Assembly (NCBI GenBank): GCA_023259015.1
Contig: JAHFRC010000001.1
Span: 1 to 37,269, forward strand
Reading direction: 5' to 3'
DNA: 37,269 nucleotides
DNA from: Nitrosomonadales bacterium
GTDB taxonomy: Bacteria > Pseudomonadota > Gammaproteobacteria > Burkholderiales > Gallionellaceae
Each line of letters opens with the position of its first letter. Within the stretch, counting starts at the first letter, position 1. The notes under the pieces were generated by a model. It saw nothing but the letters and a program-made list of their open reading frames with translations, was not told where the DNA came from and ran no database searches. This document shows positions 10,062 through 19,508 of this stretch, in pieces. The translations under genes were made by a program, and so were the position numbers.

Positions 10062-11987
10062 TTACCGCGATATTTCATCATTGGTTACGCGGCCGGGGCA
10101 ACTGGCTTGGGCGCGTGCCGCTTCCTCAGGCCGCTTTGTCTGCTTGTACACTTCCGCCAGCAGGCAATGCGCCCGCAGGTCAGGTATTCTTTGCTCCAAT
10201 GCGGCACGTAGCGGAGCTTCCGCTTCGGCAACGTTCCCGTTACGCAGCAGGGCAAAGCCGAGGTTTTTGAAGGCTGCTCCACGCATGGATTCCGGCAGGC
10301 GTTGCGATTCGGCTGCGACACGTAAATGGGCTACTGCATCCTTGTAATTATAGAGATCCAACAGCCACAAGCCGGCGTTGTAGCGCACCGGTGCATTGTC
10401 AGGAAATTGCCTGGAAAGATCATCCCATTGCGCCGCAAAAACATCCCTGCAATGCCCCCAGAAATTTTCCACGGGCAAGTTCCATTTGCTTTGAGCAGGC
10501 CATTGCCTGAGGGAAAAGCCCAATTTTCGGAGCAGCGCCATTGCCTCCCGGGGATCGCCGGAAGTTGCAGCATCGACATGCACGGCATGTTCTGTCTCGA
10601 TCAACTCGATCAGGATATTGCGGAATTCCGGGATGGTTACGCTGCTGGCCGTCTCGTTTGCTTCGCGATATAACCCTTGCGGCAACTGGACAGTGATGAT
10701 CTTGTACAAGGCAGGCATATAGTAGCCTGGGTAAGCGCGCAGGTCGGCATCGGCGAGCGCATCGAAACTGCGCCAGTCGCGCGGACGTTCGGCGTTCTGG
10801 AAGCACCATGACAAAGCGATGACGAGCAACACGGCGATGCGTGGCGCGGGTTTTAAGCGCCATGACAGGGCGACCAGCAACAATGCGGCAGGCCATACTG
10901 CGAGAAACACAAAACGGTCTGAAACAAGTGAGGGCGGCATGTACGGGACCAGTTGCAGGGAGGGTGCACAGAGCAGCAAAAAAGCGATGCCGGCAAAACC
11001 CTCCAGCGAGCGTTTGCGCAGGAACATTATCGCCCCAGCCGTTACCGCTGCCAGAACCGCCGCCCCGAGGGCGACCATGACATAAAAGTACGGGTCTTCG
11101 AACACCGGATAAAAGAAATGGCGGCTTTCCGGGCTGACGGCAAGACGGGCCAGCCACCCCAGAATGGCTAATGTGCGGGTGACTGTCTCGACCCCGAAAT
11201 AGATCGGAACCTTTTGCGTATTGATCGTCGCGAAAACAAGGGCTATGCACGCTGCCAGCAACAGGCTGGACAGGGGCAACAGCAGCAATGAGCGGCGCCT
11301 GCGAGGCGCCGGAATACCGTACCAGAAGGCCAGCCAAAGCATGGCAATGACCGGCGCCACCGCAACTGCGGTTGCCTTCGACAGCATTGCCGCCAGCAGC
11401 GCAACCAGTGCGGCGGCGGAGTACGCTATGGAAATCCCCCCTTCCCGAATTGCCCTCACGGCAAGCCACAGCGCCAGCAGCGAGAACAGGGCTGAAAGCA
11501 CGTCCTTGCGGCCGGCGACCCACACCACCGCTTCGGCGTGCGAGGGGTGCAGCGCAAACAAGGCGGCAACTGCCGCTGCAGCCCATGGCGCACTGGCGGC
11601 ATCCGCCGGGCGGAAATAGCGCCACAAACCTGACGTCGTGGCATACACCAGCGGCAGGCACAGCAGATACAGGATGATGTTGTGCAGCCGGAATGCGGCG
11701 GGGTTCAGGCCGAACAGCTTCATGTCGAGCCAGTAGGAAAGGTCACGCAACGGAAGGAACTCAAAAACAGAATTGTATGGCTCGTTAAAGAGACGCCATA
11801 GCTCGGTTAGGTGCAGCCCCGCCAGCTTGGTATTTTCGGTGAGGTAAATTGCATCGTCAGAAATAAACGGGTAGTCAAGCGCCCGCAGGTAGGCGGCAAC
11901 GGCCGCCACAGCACCGGCCAATATCAGCGCCAGAGGCGCCAGCCGCCGCATACTGGCGCGTAATGGGGACGAGTTATTTTGTTTCAT
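10062..11987 (-). CDS. TMTC-like multi-pass membrane protein with C-terminal TPRs
   Basis: YPFISDDAIYL, HPSHAEAVVWVAGRKDVLSALFSLLALWLAVRA, C-terminal TPRs; 4-bp ATGA overlap with 11984..13915. Confidence 0.77.
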   Translation of the reverse strand: MKQNNSSPLRASMRRLAPLALILAGAVAAVAAYLRALDYPFISDDAIYLTENTKLAGLHLTELWRLFNEPYNSVFEFLPLRDLSYWLDMKLFGLNPAAFRLHNIILYLLCLPLVYATTSGLWRYFRPADAASAPWAAAAVAALFALHPSHAEAVVWVAGRKDVLSALFSLLALWLAVRAIREGGISIAYSAAALVALLAAMLSKATAVAVAPVIAMLWLAFWYGIPAPRRRRSLLLLPLSSLLLAACIALVFATINTQKVPIYFGVETVTRTLAILGWLARLAVSPESRHFFYPVFEDPYFYVMVALGAAVLAAVTAGAIMFLRKRSLEGFAGIAFLLLCAPSLQLVPYMPPSLVSDRFVFLAVWPAALLLVALSWRLKPAPRIAVLLVIALSWCFQNAERPRDWRSFDALADADLRAYPGYYMPALYKIITVQLPQGLYREANETASSVTIPEFRNILIELIETEHAVHVDAATSGDPREAMALLRKLGFSLRQWPAQSKWNLPVENFWGHCRDVFAAQWDDLSRQFPDNAPVRYNAGLWLLDLYNYKDAVAHLRVAAESQRLPESMRGAAFKNLGFALLRNGNVAEAEAPLRAALEQRIPDLRAHCLLAEVYKQTKRPEEAARAQASCPGRVTNDEISR

Positions 11988-13915
11988 TGCGCTGTTTTCT
12001 CATTGGGTGTACGGCCAGGGCAGCTGGCTTCGGCACGTGCCGTTTCTTCAAACCGCTTAGCCTGCTTATACACTCTGGAGAGCAGGCAATAAGCCCACAA
12101 ATCTGGCGTCTGCTGTTCCAGGGCGGCACGCAGTGGAACCTCTGCTTCGGCAACATGCCCACTGAGTAACAAGGCGAGACCGAGATTATAGAAGGCTGTT
12201 CCACGCAAGGTTTCAGGCAGGTGTTGCGACCCGGTTGCGGCGCGTAAATGCATTGCGGCATCTGCATAAAAATTGAAATTTATCAGCGATAGCCCTGCGT
12301 TGTATCGCACCGATGCATTATCGGGAAAATGCTTAACCAGGGAATTCCACTCATATACAAAATTATCTTTGCAAAGTTCCATGGAGAGAACTATGGGCGA
12401 ATTCCATCTGGCTTGAGCAATAGGCTGCTTCAAGGCAAGCCGCAGTTTTTCCAGCAGCGCCATTGCTTCGTTTGGATTGCCCGTTGCAACGGCATCGACA
12501 CTCACGGCATGGTCAGCCTCAACCAATTTGACCGCGATATCCCGAAACTCGGGAGTTGTTATGCTGTTGGCCGTATCCATTGCGTCGCGATGCAATCCCT
12601 GCGGCAATTGGATGGCAACGATTTTGAATACGGCAGACATGTAGTGTCCGGGAAAGGCGCGCAAGTCGGCATCTATTACCGCTTCAAGACTGCGCCAGTC
12701 ACGCGGCTTTTCCATGGTTTGGAAGCCCCATGGCAGTGCAATGGCGAGCAGCAGCGCGATGCGGGGCGCGGGTTGCAAGCGCCAGGACAGGGCGACAAGC
12801 AACAATACCGCCGGCCATGCCGCGATAGCCAGATAACGATCTGCAACAAGCGTGGGCGACCCATAGGGGATCAGTTGCAAGTAGGGTACGCAGAGCAGCA
12901 AAAAAGCAGCCAGGGCAAACCACACCAGCGACCGTTTGCGCAGGAACATCACCCCGCCAGTCACCGTCGCTGCCAGTGACGCCACCCCCAGTGCGGCCAT
13001 TGCGGTAAAGTGTGGATCCTCGAATACCGGATAAAATGAATGGCGGCCTTCCGGGCTGAAGGCAAGGCGGGTCAGCCACCCCAGCACGGCCAGTGTTCGG
13101 GTGGCCATCTCAATCCCGAAATAACCCTGCTCTTTCCCGATGCTGGTCGCAACAAAAATACGGAGCATGAGTCCTGCCAGAAGCAAAATGGCGAGGGGCC
13201 ACAACAACAGGGAGCGGCGCCTGTCCGGCGCCGGGATGTCGAGCCAGAAGGCCATCCAGAGCATGGCAATGACTGGCGCCACGGCAACATAGGATGCTTT
13301 CGATAACATCACCGCCGCAAATGCCGCCAGGGCTGCGGCGGCATGGGGCGCGGAAAGCCCGTGATTCCGCCTGGCGCGCACGGCAAGCCACAGCGCAAGC
13401 ATCGAAAACAGATTGGGCAGCACATACTTGCGCCCGCTGACCGCAACCACGGGCTCGATCAGGGCGGGATGCAGCGCAAATAATGCGGTGACCACCGCCG
13501 CCACCCATGGCGCGCTGGCGGCGTCCACCGAACGGAAATAGCGCCATAACTCCGACGTCGTGGCATAAACCAGCGGCAGGCAGAACAGGTACAGCAGGAT
13601 GTTGTGCGCCCGGAACGCGGCTGGGTTCAGGCCGAACAGTTTGAGGTCAAGCCAGTAGGAAAGATCACGCAGGGGGAGGAATTCGGAAAAACCATTGTAT
13701 GGCTCGGTAAAGAGGCGCCATAGTTCTGTCAGGTGCAGCCCTGACAGTTTGGGATTATTGGTGAGGTAAATCGTATCGTCAGAAATAAATGGGTAGTCGA
13801 GCGCTTGCAAGTAGGCGGCCGCCGCCGCCATAGCACAGGCCAATACCAGCGCCATGGGTGCAAATTGCCGCATGTGGGCAGGAGAGGGGCGCGGGTTCAT
13901 TTCCTCCGGGTTCAC
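11984..13915 (-). CDS. TMTC-like multi-pass membrane protein with C-terminal TPRs
   Basis: GTG start; YPFISDDTIYL, HPALIEPVVAVSGRKYVLPNLFS; tandem with 10062..11987. Confidence 0.77.
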   Translation of the reverse strand: MNPEEMNPRPSPAHMRQFAPMALVLACAMAAAAAYLQALDYPFISDDTIYLTNNPKLSGLHLTELWRLFTEPYNGFSEFLPLRDLSYWLDLKLFGLNPAAFRAHNILLYLFCLPLVYATTSELWRYFRSVDAASAPWVAAVVTALFALHPALIEPVVAVSGRKYVLPNLFSMLALWLAVRARRNHGLSAPHAAAALAAFAAVMLSKASYVAVAPVIAMLWMAFWLDIPAPDRRRSLLLWPLAILLLAGLMLRIFVATSIGKEQGYFGIEMATRTLAVLGWLTRLAFSPEGRHSFYPVFEDPHFTAMAALGVASLAATVTGGVMFLRKRSLVWFALAAFLLLCVPYLQLIPYGSPTLVADRYLAIAAWPAVLLLVALSWRLQPAPRIALLLAIALPWGFQTMEKPRDWRSLEAVIDADLRAFPGHYMSAVFKIVAIQLPQGLHRDAMDTANSITTPEFRDIAVKLVEADHAVSVDAVATGNPNEAMALLEKLRLALKQPIAQARWNSPIVLSMELCKDNFVYEWNSLVKHFPDNASVRYNAGLSLINFNFYADAAMHLRAATGSQHLPETLRGTAFYNLGLALLLSGHVAEAEVPLRAALEQQTPDLWAYCLLSRVYKQAKRFEETARAEASCPGRTPNEKTAQ

Positions 13916-13962
13916 TGCGCTGTTCTTTCATCGCGTGCGTTGCCAGAATGGTTGGCTCCAGT
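13912..13962 (-). pseudogene. Decayed 3' end remnant of a further TMTC-like/TPR gene copy
   Basis: Reading GANHSGNARDERTAQ* aligns to ASCPGRTPNEKTAQ*; TGA overlaps the GTG start of 11984..13915 as in the intact tandem pair. Confidence 0.5.
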
Positions 13963-14365
13963 GCACGATACTTCATCAATCATTGATTGGTTTTTCCACT
14001 GATATTTCAGGAAGAGCTATTCGCGTTATTTTCATATGGCCAAGTTTGCCCTTATGGTTTTTGTGGTTGTAAAACCTGATAGATGGCGGCATATATCAGG
14101 CCATGGCATATTCGCCATAGCATATTCGATGAGCAGATAGTATCCCTAGTCCACCAACCCTGGCAAAAACTTGTTGCATTCTTGTTGCATTCATGCCCTG
14201 ATATCCATACCTGCGGCGGGTTGCAATAGCCAACTGTGACATGATCAACGTATAATTGCATTGCATAAGTATCCGGTTCTGCCGGGGGATTCGCCCAACG
14301 AAATTCGCCAAAGTTTGACCTGTGCGGCGGGCTTGTTCCGGAATGTTGTTTGGAGCTGTTGCATA

Positions 14366-14382
14366 CCCCTTTGCCAAAGGGG
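14366..14382. promoter_or_regulatory. Near-perfect palindrome CCCCTTTGCCAAAGGGG in the divergent intergenic region
   Basis: 8-bp arms around one central base, about 130 bp upstream of the 14510 operon start; function unknown. Confidence 0.3.
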
Positions 14383-14509
14383 AAGGCGGATCCCGGGAAT
14401 CGCAGTTGACCGTTTGCATTTACATGAAAGTCTGCGTGATGATTTATTCTTGCGCCTTCGATGCTACTCACCGTTTGGCGAACCATTATGCTACAGGGAC
14501 GGTTAAGCG

Positions 14510-15622
14510 ATGAATTCAAACAAGCCTATCTATATTACCCAGCCGATGCTGCCTCCGCTGGAAGAATTCATTCCCTATTTGCAACAAATATGGGACAGGA
14601 AAATCCTCACCAATTGCGGCCCATTTCATGAGCAACTGGAGCAGGCTCTGTGCGATTATCTTGGCGTAAAGCACATTTCCCTGTTCACCAACGGCACCAT
14701 TGCACTTGTTACAGCCCTGCAAACCTTGCGCATAGTTGGCGAGGTCATTACTACGCCATACTCTTTCGTGGCCACCACCCACTCCCTGCTGTGGAATGGC
14801 ATCAAGCCGGTATTTGTGGATGTTGACCCGAACACGCTAAATCTCAACCCGGACAGAATCGAGGCTGCCATCACCCCGCAAACTACCGCTATCATGCCGG
14901 TGCACTGCTATGGGCATCCGTGTGATGTCGATGCCATCCAGAAAATCGCCGACAACTACAACCTCAAGGTCATTTACGACGCGGCGCATGCCTTTGGCGT
15001 GCAAGACGCCAATGGCAGCATACTCAGGCATGGTGATTTATCGGTGCTGAGTTTTCATGCCACAAAAGTGTTCAACACCTTTGAAGGCGGCGCTATCGTG
15101 TGTCCCGACGCCAAGACAAAGGTGCGTATTGACCAACTGAAAAACTTCGGCCATGTCGGAGAAGTGACTGTGGTGGCTCCCGGCATCAACGGCAAGATGA
15201 GCGAATTCAACGCGGCCTTGGGTTTATTGCAGTTGAAATATATAGGCCAGGCGCTCGCAAGCCGCAAGAAGATTGATGCTGCTTACCGTAAGCGGCTGCA
15301 AGGGGTTAAGGGAATACGCTGCTTGAACGATGCGGGCGAAAAAATTGCCAACTATGCATATTTTCCGGTCATGGTGGATGCAGGCTACCCCATCTGCCGG
15401 GATGAACTTTACCAGAGGCTCAAGGACAACGGCATCCATCCTCGCCGCTATTTTTACCCTTTGATATCGGACTTTCCCATGTATCGCGGCTTGCCTTCCG
15501 CACATAAAGAAAATCTGCCAGTGGCAACGGCAGCGGCCCTGCAAATTCTTTGTCTGCCGATCTATCCAGATATGGACATGTCGGTAGTCGATGAAATCGC
15601 CAGTTTCATTGCGGCCCAATAG
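14510..15622 (+). CDS. DegT/DnrJ/EryC1/StrS-family sugar aminotransferase
   Basis: ALCDYLGVKHISLFTNGTIALVTALQ, TPYSFVATTHSLLW, VIYDAAHAFGV, SFHATKVFNTFEGGAIV (PLP lysine region). Confidence 0.93.
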   Translation: MNSNKPIYITQPMLPPLEEFIPYLQQIWDRKILTNCGPFHEQLEQALCDYLGVKHISLFTNGTIALVTALQTLRIVGEVITTPYSFVATTHSLLWNGIKPVFVDVDPNTLNLNPDRIEAAITPQTTAIMPVHCYGHPCDVDAIQKIADNYNLKVIYDAAHAFGVQDANGSILRHGDLSVLSFHATKVFNTFEGGAIVCPDAKTKVRIDQLKNFGHVGEVTVVAPGINGKMSEFNAALGLLQLKYIGQALASRKKIDAAYRKRLQGVKGIRCLNDAGEKIANYAYFPVMVDAGYPICRDELYQRLKDNGIHPRRYFYPLISDFPMYRGLPSAHKENLPVATAAALQILCLPIYPDMDMSVVDEIASFIAAQ

Positions 15623-15665
15623 CAGTGGATCCAATGCTATTGAGCGGCTTTGCGGGGGTGGCGAG

Positions 15666-16364
15666 ATGAGGCTGGCCATCATGCAGCCGTACTTCTTTCC
15701 CTACATCGGTTATTTCCAGCTCATCGCGGCGGTGGATATGTTCATCGTGTACGACAACATCAAATACACCAAGAAGGGATGGATTAACCGCAACCGCATA
15801 TTGCAGAACGGCAAGGACGTGATGTTTTCGCTGCCGCTGAAAAGTGGCTCAGACTCTCTGGATGTGCGCGACCGGGAACTGGCGGCGGATTTCAACCGTG
15901 ACAAATTGCTGAACCAGTTCAAGGAAGCCTATCGGCGCGCGCCGTATTTTGTGCAGACGTTCCCGCTGCTGGAGCAGATTGTGCGGTATGAAAATACGAA
16001 TCTGTTTCACTTCCTGTATCACTCTATCGGCAGTATTTGCGGGCATTTGGGTATTGCGACGGAAATCAGGATATCTTCCGGCATCGCCATCGACCATGGC
16101 CTGAAGAATCAGGACAGGGTGCTTGCCATGTGTGCAGCGGTCGGCGCAAACACCTATGTGAACACCATTGGAGGGATGAGCCTGTATTCGAATGAAATAT
16201 TCCGGCAGAATGGCGTCGACTTGAAGTTCATCCAGGCAAAGCCATTCGGATATGCGCAGTTCGGCGGCGAATTCGTGCCATCGCTGTCGATCGTTGACGT
16301 GATGATGTTCAATCCACTTGATGTGATACGAACCGCCATCACGACTGACTATGAGTTGATTTGA
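15666..16364 (+). CDS. WbqC-like family protein
   Basis: MRLAIMQPYFFPYIGYFQLIAAVDMFIVYDNIKYTKKGWINRNRIL is characteristic of WbqC-like proteins; start moved from ORF start 15591. Confidence 0.9.
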   Translation: MRLAIMQPYFFPYIGYFQLIAAVDMFIVYDNIKYTKKGWINRNRILQNGKDVMFSLPLKSGSDSLDVRDRELAADFNRDKLLNQFKEAYRRAPYFVQTFPLLEQIVRYENTNLFHFLYHSIGSICGHLGIATEIRISSGIAIDHGLKNQDRVLAMCAAVGANTYVNTIGGMSLYSNEIFRQNGVDLKFIQAKPFGYAQFGGEFVPSLSIVDVMMFNPLDVIRTAITTDYELI

Positions 16365-16367
16365 ACC

Positions 16368-17330
16368 ATGTTCAAGTGGAAGAAACTAGGCAAGGTTTTT
16401 ACGCCGCAAGAAGTGGAAGGGCGCAGTTGGCTAAAGGAATTTGCGCAAGCTCCGGCTACACTGGTGTTCGATGATTTTGTGCGCGTGTATTTTTCCTGCC
16501 GCCCGCCGGTGGACGAGAATGGCCAGTATGTGAGCCATTCTGCCTATGTCGATCTGGAGCGCGCTGATCTGTTCAGGGTACGGCATATTGGCGAGCAACC
16601 CATATTAAGCTTGGGTGGGCTGGGCGAGTTCGACGAGTTCGGCACTTACCCGGTCTCCGTCATTCGCAATGGCGATGAAGTGCGCGCCTATTATGCGGGA
16701 TGGACGCGTTGCGAATCGGTGCCGTTTAACGTGGCGATCGGTGTCGCGACCAGCCGCGATGGGGGGAAGACTTTCGCCAAGCTCGGTAATGGCCCGGTAT
16801 TGTCGTATTCGCCGGACGAGCCTTTTGTGTTGAGTGGGCCAAAAATTCGGCGTTTCAACGATATCTGGTATCTGTGGTACATCGCCGGGCGCAAGTGGAA
16901 GCTGGTGGATGGGCGCGCGGAGCCGGTCTACAAAATACGCATGGCGTCTTCGAACGACGGCATCCATTGGAATAAGGCCAACAAGGATCTGATCGAGAGC
17001 CGCATCGAAGAAGGTGAAGCGCAAGCCAGCCCGGACGTATTCTATGCCAACGGCAAGTATCACATGTTCTTCTGCTACCGCTACAGCAGCCACTACCGGG
17101 GCAAGGAGAATGGTTACCGCATTGGTTACGCTTCCAGCGCCAACCTGACCGACTGGGTGCGCGATGATGCGAAAGCGGGCATCGACGTGTCGGAAGAAGG
17201 TTGGGATGCGGAGATGATCAGCTACCCGCATGTGTTCGAACTGGATGGAAGAACCTACCTGGCTTACCTGGGCAACCAGGTCGGCCGGCACGGCTTTGGC
17301 TTGGCAGTACTGGACGGGAAGCTGGAGTAA
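16368..17330 (+). CDS. Beta-propeller glycosidase-like protein (GH43/GH32/GH130-like fold)
   Basis: Repeated blades such as ATSRDGGKTFAKLGNGPVL, ASSNDGIHWNKA, ISYPHVFELDGRTYLAYLGNQVGRHGFGLAVL. Confidence 0.7.
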   Translation: MFKWKKLGKVFTPQEVEGRSWLKEFAQAPATLVFDDFVRVYFSCRPPVDENGQYVSHSAYVDLERADLFRVRHIGEQPILSLGGLGEFDEFGTYPVSVIRNGDEVRAYYAGWTRCESVPFNVAIGVATSRDGGKTFAKLGNGPVLSYSPDEPFVLSGPKIRRFNDIWYLWYIAGRKWKLVDGRAEPVYKIRMASSNDGIHWNKANKDLIESRIEEGEAQASPDVFYANGKYHMFFCYRYSSHYRGKENGYRIGYASSANLTDWVRDDAKAGIDVSEEGWDAEMISYPHVFELDGRTYLAYLGNQVGRHGFGLAVLDGKLE

Positions 17331-17333
17331 GGC

Positions 17334-18302
17334 ATGGGTGCGATGAAGTGGAAGAAACTCGGCAAGATATTCGACCCGGCGCAGTACAAGCTGCCGAACG
17401 ATTGCACGCAATTCGCCCAGTCGCCACAGGCGCTGGTGTTCGATGATTTCGTGCGCATTTATTTTTCCACCCGCTCTGTAGACAAGAGTAATGGCAAATA
17501 CCTCAGCCACATTGCCTTTGTCGAGATGCATAAGAACCTGCGCGATGTCATCCGCGTCTCCGACAAGACGGCCATCCCGCTCGGCAAGCTTGGCTGTTTT
17601 GACGAGCATGGTATCTTCCCGATGAGCGTCATGCGCCACGGCGATGCCGTGTATGGTTATACCTGCGGCTGGAGCCGGCGTGTTTCCGTCTCGGTGGATA
17701 CCGCCATCGGCCTGGCCATCAGCCGCGATGACGGCATCACCTTCCAGCGTATCGGCGACGGCCCTGTGCTGGCGTCGTCGCTGCATGAGCCGTGCCTGGT
17801 CGGCGACGGTTTCGTGAGAGTCATCGGCGGCGTATTCCACATGTGGTACATCTTCGGCACCGGCTGGAAACGGTTTTCGCCGGGCGTAGCGCCGGATCGC
17901 ACCTACAAGATCGGCCATGCGGTTTCCGGCGACGGCATTAACTGGGTCAAGGAAGAAGCGCGGCAGATCATTCCGGATCGCCTGGGTGCGGATGAGAGCC
18001 AGGCGCTGCCGACGGTGATCGCGATTGATGGCAGGCACCACATGTTTTTTTGCTATCGCCATTCGTTCGATTTCAGGAAGAACAAGGATCGCGGCTACCG
18101 CATCGGCCATGCATGGTCGGACGATTTGGTTAACTGGACGCGGGACGATGATAATCCGCTGCTCGACGTCACGGCGGGGGACTGGGATGCTGATATGCTG
18201 TGCTACCCGCATGTATTCGAGTGTGACGGGGAAGTGTACTTGCTCTACAACGGCAACGAATTCGGGCGCCACGGCTTCGGGTTGGCGGTATTGGAGCGAT
18301 GA
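17334..18302 (+). CDS. Beta-propeller glycosidase-like protein, tandem paralogue of 16368..17330
   Basis: MKWKKLGKIFDPAQ...LVFDDFVRIYFSTR, ISRDDGITFQRIGDGPVL, YPHVFECDGEVYLLYNGNEFGRHGFGLAVL. Confidence 0.72.
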   Translation: MGAMKWKKLGKIFDPAQYKLPNDCTQFAQSPQALVFDDFVRIYFSTRSVDKSNGKYLSHIAFVEMHKNLRDVIRVSDKTAIPLGKLGCFDEHGIFPMSVMRHGDAVYGYTCGWSRRVSVSVDTAIGLAISRDDGITFQRIGDGPVLASSLHEPCLVGDGFVRVIGGVFHMWYIFGTGWKRFSPGVAPDRTYKIGHAVSGDGINWVKEEARQIIPDRLGADESQALPTVIAIDGRHHMFFCYRHSFDFRKNKDRGYRIGHAWSDDLVNWTRDDDNPLLDVTAGDWDADMLCYPHVFECDGEVYLLYNGNEFGRHGFGLAVLER

Positions 18303-18766
18303 GCGCAGGAGTTCGATATTTTATGAACAAGGCATCCGCGGCGGAAATCGCCGAACATTTGGCGCGTTGTGATGCCAATTTCGTGCCGCTCCTGAGTGGG
18401 CGTGTCGAGATAAACAGCTATGCGCAAAAGATTGCAAGCTTTGCCACACGGTTTGAGGCATGGTCAGATGGCACGCTGGTCGGGCTGGTGGCGGCCTATT
18501 GCAACGATCATGAAAAGCGCATCGCCTATATCACCAGCATCAGTGTGTTGAAGGAGTGGGCGGGCAAGGGCATCGCCACATGTTTAATGAGCCGGTGCAT
18601 CGAGTACGCGCAAACACTGGGAATGAGGCAAGTCAGCCTGGAGGTGGCGCAGGAGAATGCGCCAGCCATCAGTTTATATGAGAAGAATGGTTTTGTCAGG
18701 GGCAGGGAGAATGCGCCGCTCGCCAGCATGCATCTGTATTTGAAAAATGGGGATGAACATGGATAA
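18299..18766 (+). CDS. GNAT-family N-acetyltransferase
   Basis: ITSISVLKEWAGKGIATCLMSRCIEYAQTLGMRQVSLEVAQENAPAISLYEKNGF. Confidence 0.9.
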   Translation: MSAGVRYFMNKASAAEIAEHLARCDANFVPLLSGRVEINSYAQKIASFATRFEAWSDGTLVGLVAAYCNDHEKRIAYITSISVLKEWAGKGIATCLMSRCIEYAQTLGMRQVSLEVAQENAPAISLYEKNGFVRGRENAPLASMHLYLKNGDEHG

Positions 18767-19508
18767 CAAACGTGACTACAACGCCGAAATAAATGATGCG
18801 GATAACCATAGGTATGCATATGATTTTGACTTCGACGTGATACACCCTTTCATGATCAAATCGTTTGAGCCTTTCTTCAACCAGGGAAGCCTGCTTGAAC
18901 TGGGAAGTTTCAAGGGCGATTTCACCAAACGATTTCTGTCTTATTTCGATGATGTGACTTGCGTAGAAGCATCAGATGTCGCGATTGAAGAAGCAAAGCG
19001 GAAGTTGGGCGATAAAGTAAAATTCGTAAATTCGCTTTTTGAGACTGCGCACCTGTCCAAACGCTATGACAATATCGTGCTGACTCATGTGTTGGAACAT
19101 CTGAATGATCCGGTGCTGGTGTTGAAACGCATCAATGAGGAGTGGCTGGCTGAGAACGGCCGGTTCTTCTTGGTGTGCCCCAATGCAAACGCACCATCGC
19201 GGCAGATCGCCGTCAAGATGGGATTGATTCCGCACAACGCTGCCGTTACGCCAGCCGAGGCGGAGCATGGTCACCGCTGTACCTATTCATTGGATACGCT
19301 GGAGCGGGATGCAGTATCGGCGGGGCTGAAGGTGGTGCACCGCTCCGGGATATTCTTCAAGGCGTTGGCGAACTTCCAGTGGGATCGGTTGCTGCAAACG
19401 GACATTATCTCTAATGAATATCTTGAAGGCTGCTACAAACTCGGGCAACAATATCCGGATTTGTGCTCCAGCATTTTTCTTCTGTGTGAACGGGGTGATA
19501 ACAAATGA
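18759..19508 (+). CDS. Class I SAM-dependent methyltransferase
   Basis: LLELGSFKGDFTKRFL, VLTHVLEHLNDPVLVLKRI; possible upstream starts at 18747/18753. Confidence 0.85.
   Translation: MDNKRDYNAEINDADNHRYAYDFDFDVIHPFMIKSFEPFFNQGSLLELGSFKGDFTKRFLSYFDDVTCVEASDVAIEEAKRKLGDKVKFVNSLFETAHLSKRYDNIVLTHVLEHLNDPVLVLKRINEEWLAENGRFFLVCPNANAPSRQIAVKMGLIPHNAAVTPAEAEHGHRCTYSLDTLERDAVSAGLKVVHRSGIFFKALANFQWDRLLQTDIISNEYLEGCYKLGQQYPDLCSSIFLLCERGDNK

Noticed and set aside
10420-11661. 413-aa minus-strand ORF inside 10062..11987
   Set aside because: Alternative frame of a GC-rich supported CDS; Ala/Arg/Cys-rich low-complexity translation. Equivalent frames recur in other copies (13110..13547, 25103..25681, 5487..5999, 30318..30722).
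14052-14519. 155-aa minus-strand ORF in the divergent intergenic region
   Set aside because: Starts inside the opposing aminotransferase start region; no recognisable domain or membrane/soluble pattern; more likely promoter DNA.
16605-18272. 555-aa minus-strand ORF opposite both propeller genes
   Set aside because: Shadow ORF: antisense to two well-supported CDSs; its apparent internal repetition mirrors the duplicated sense genes.
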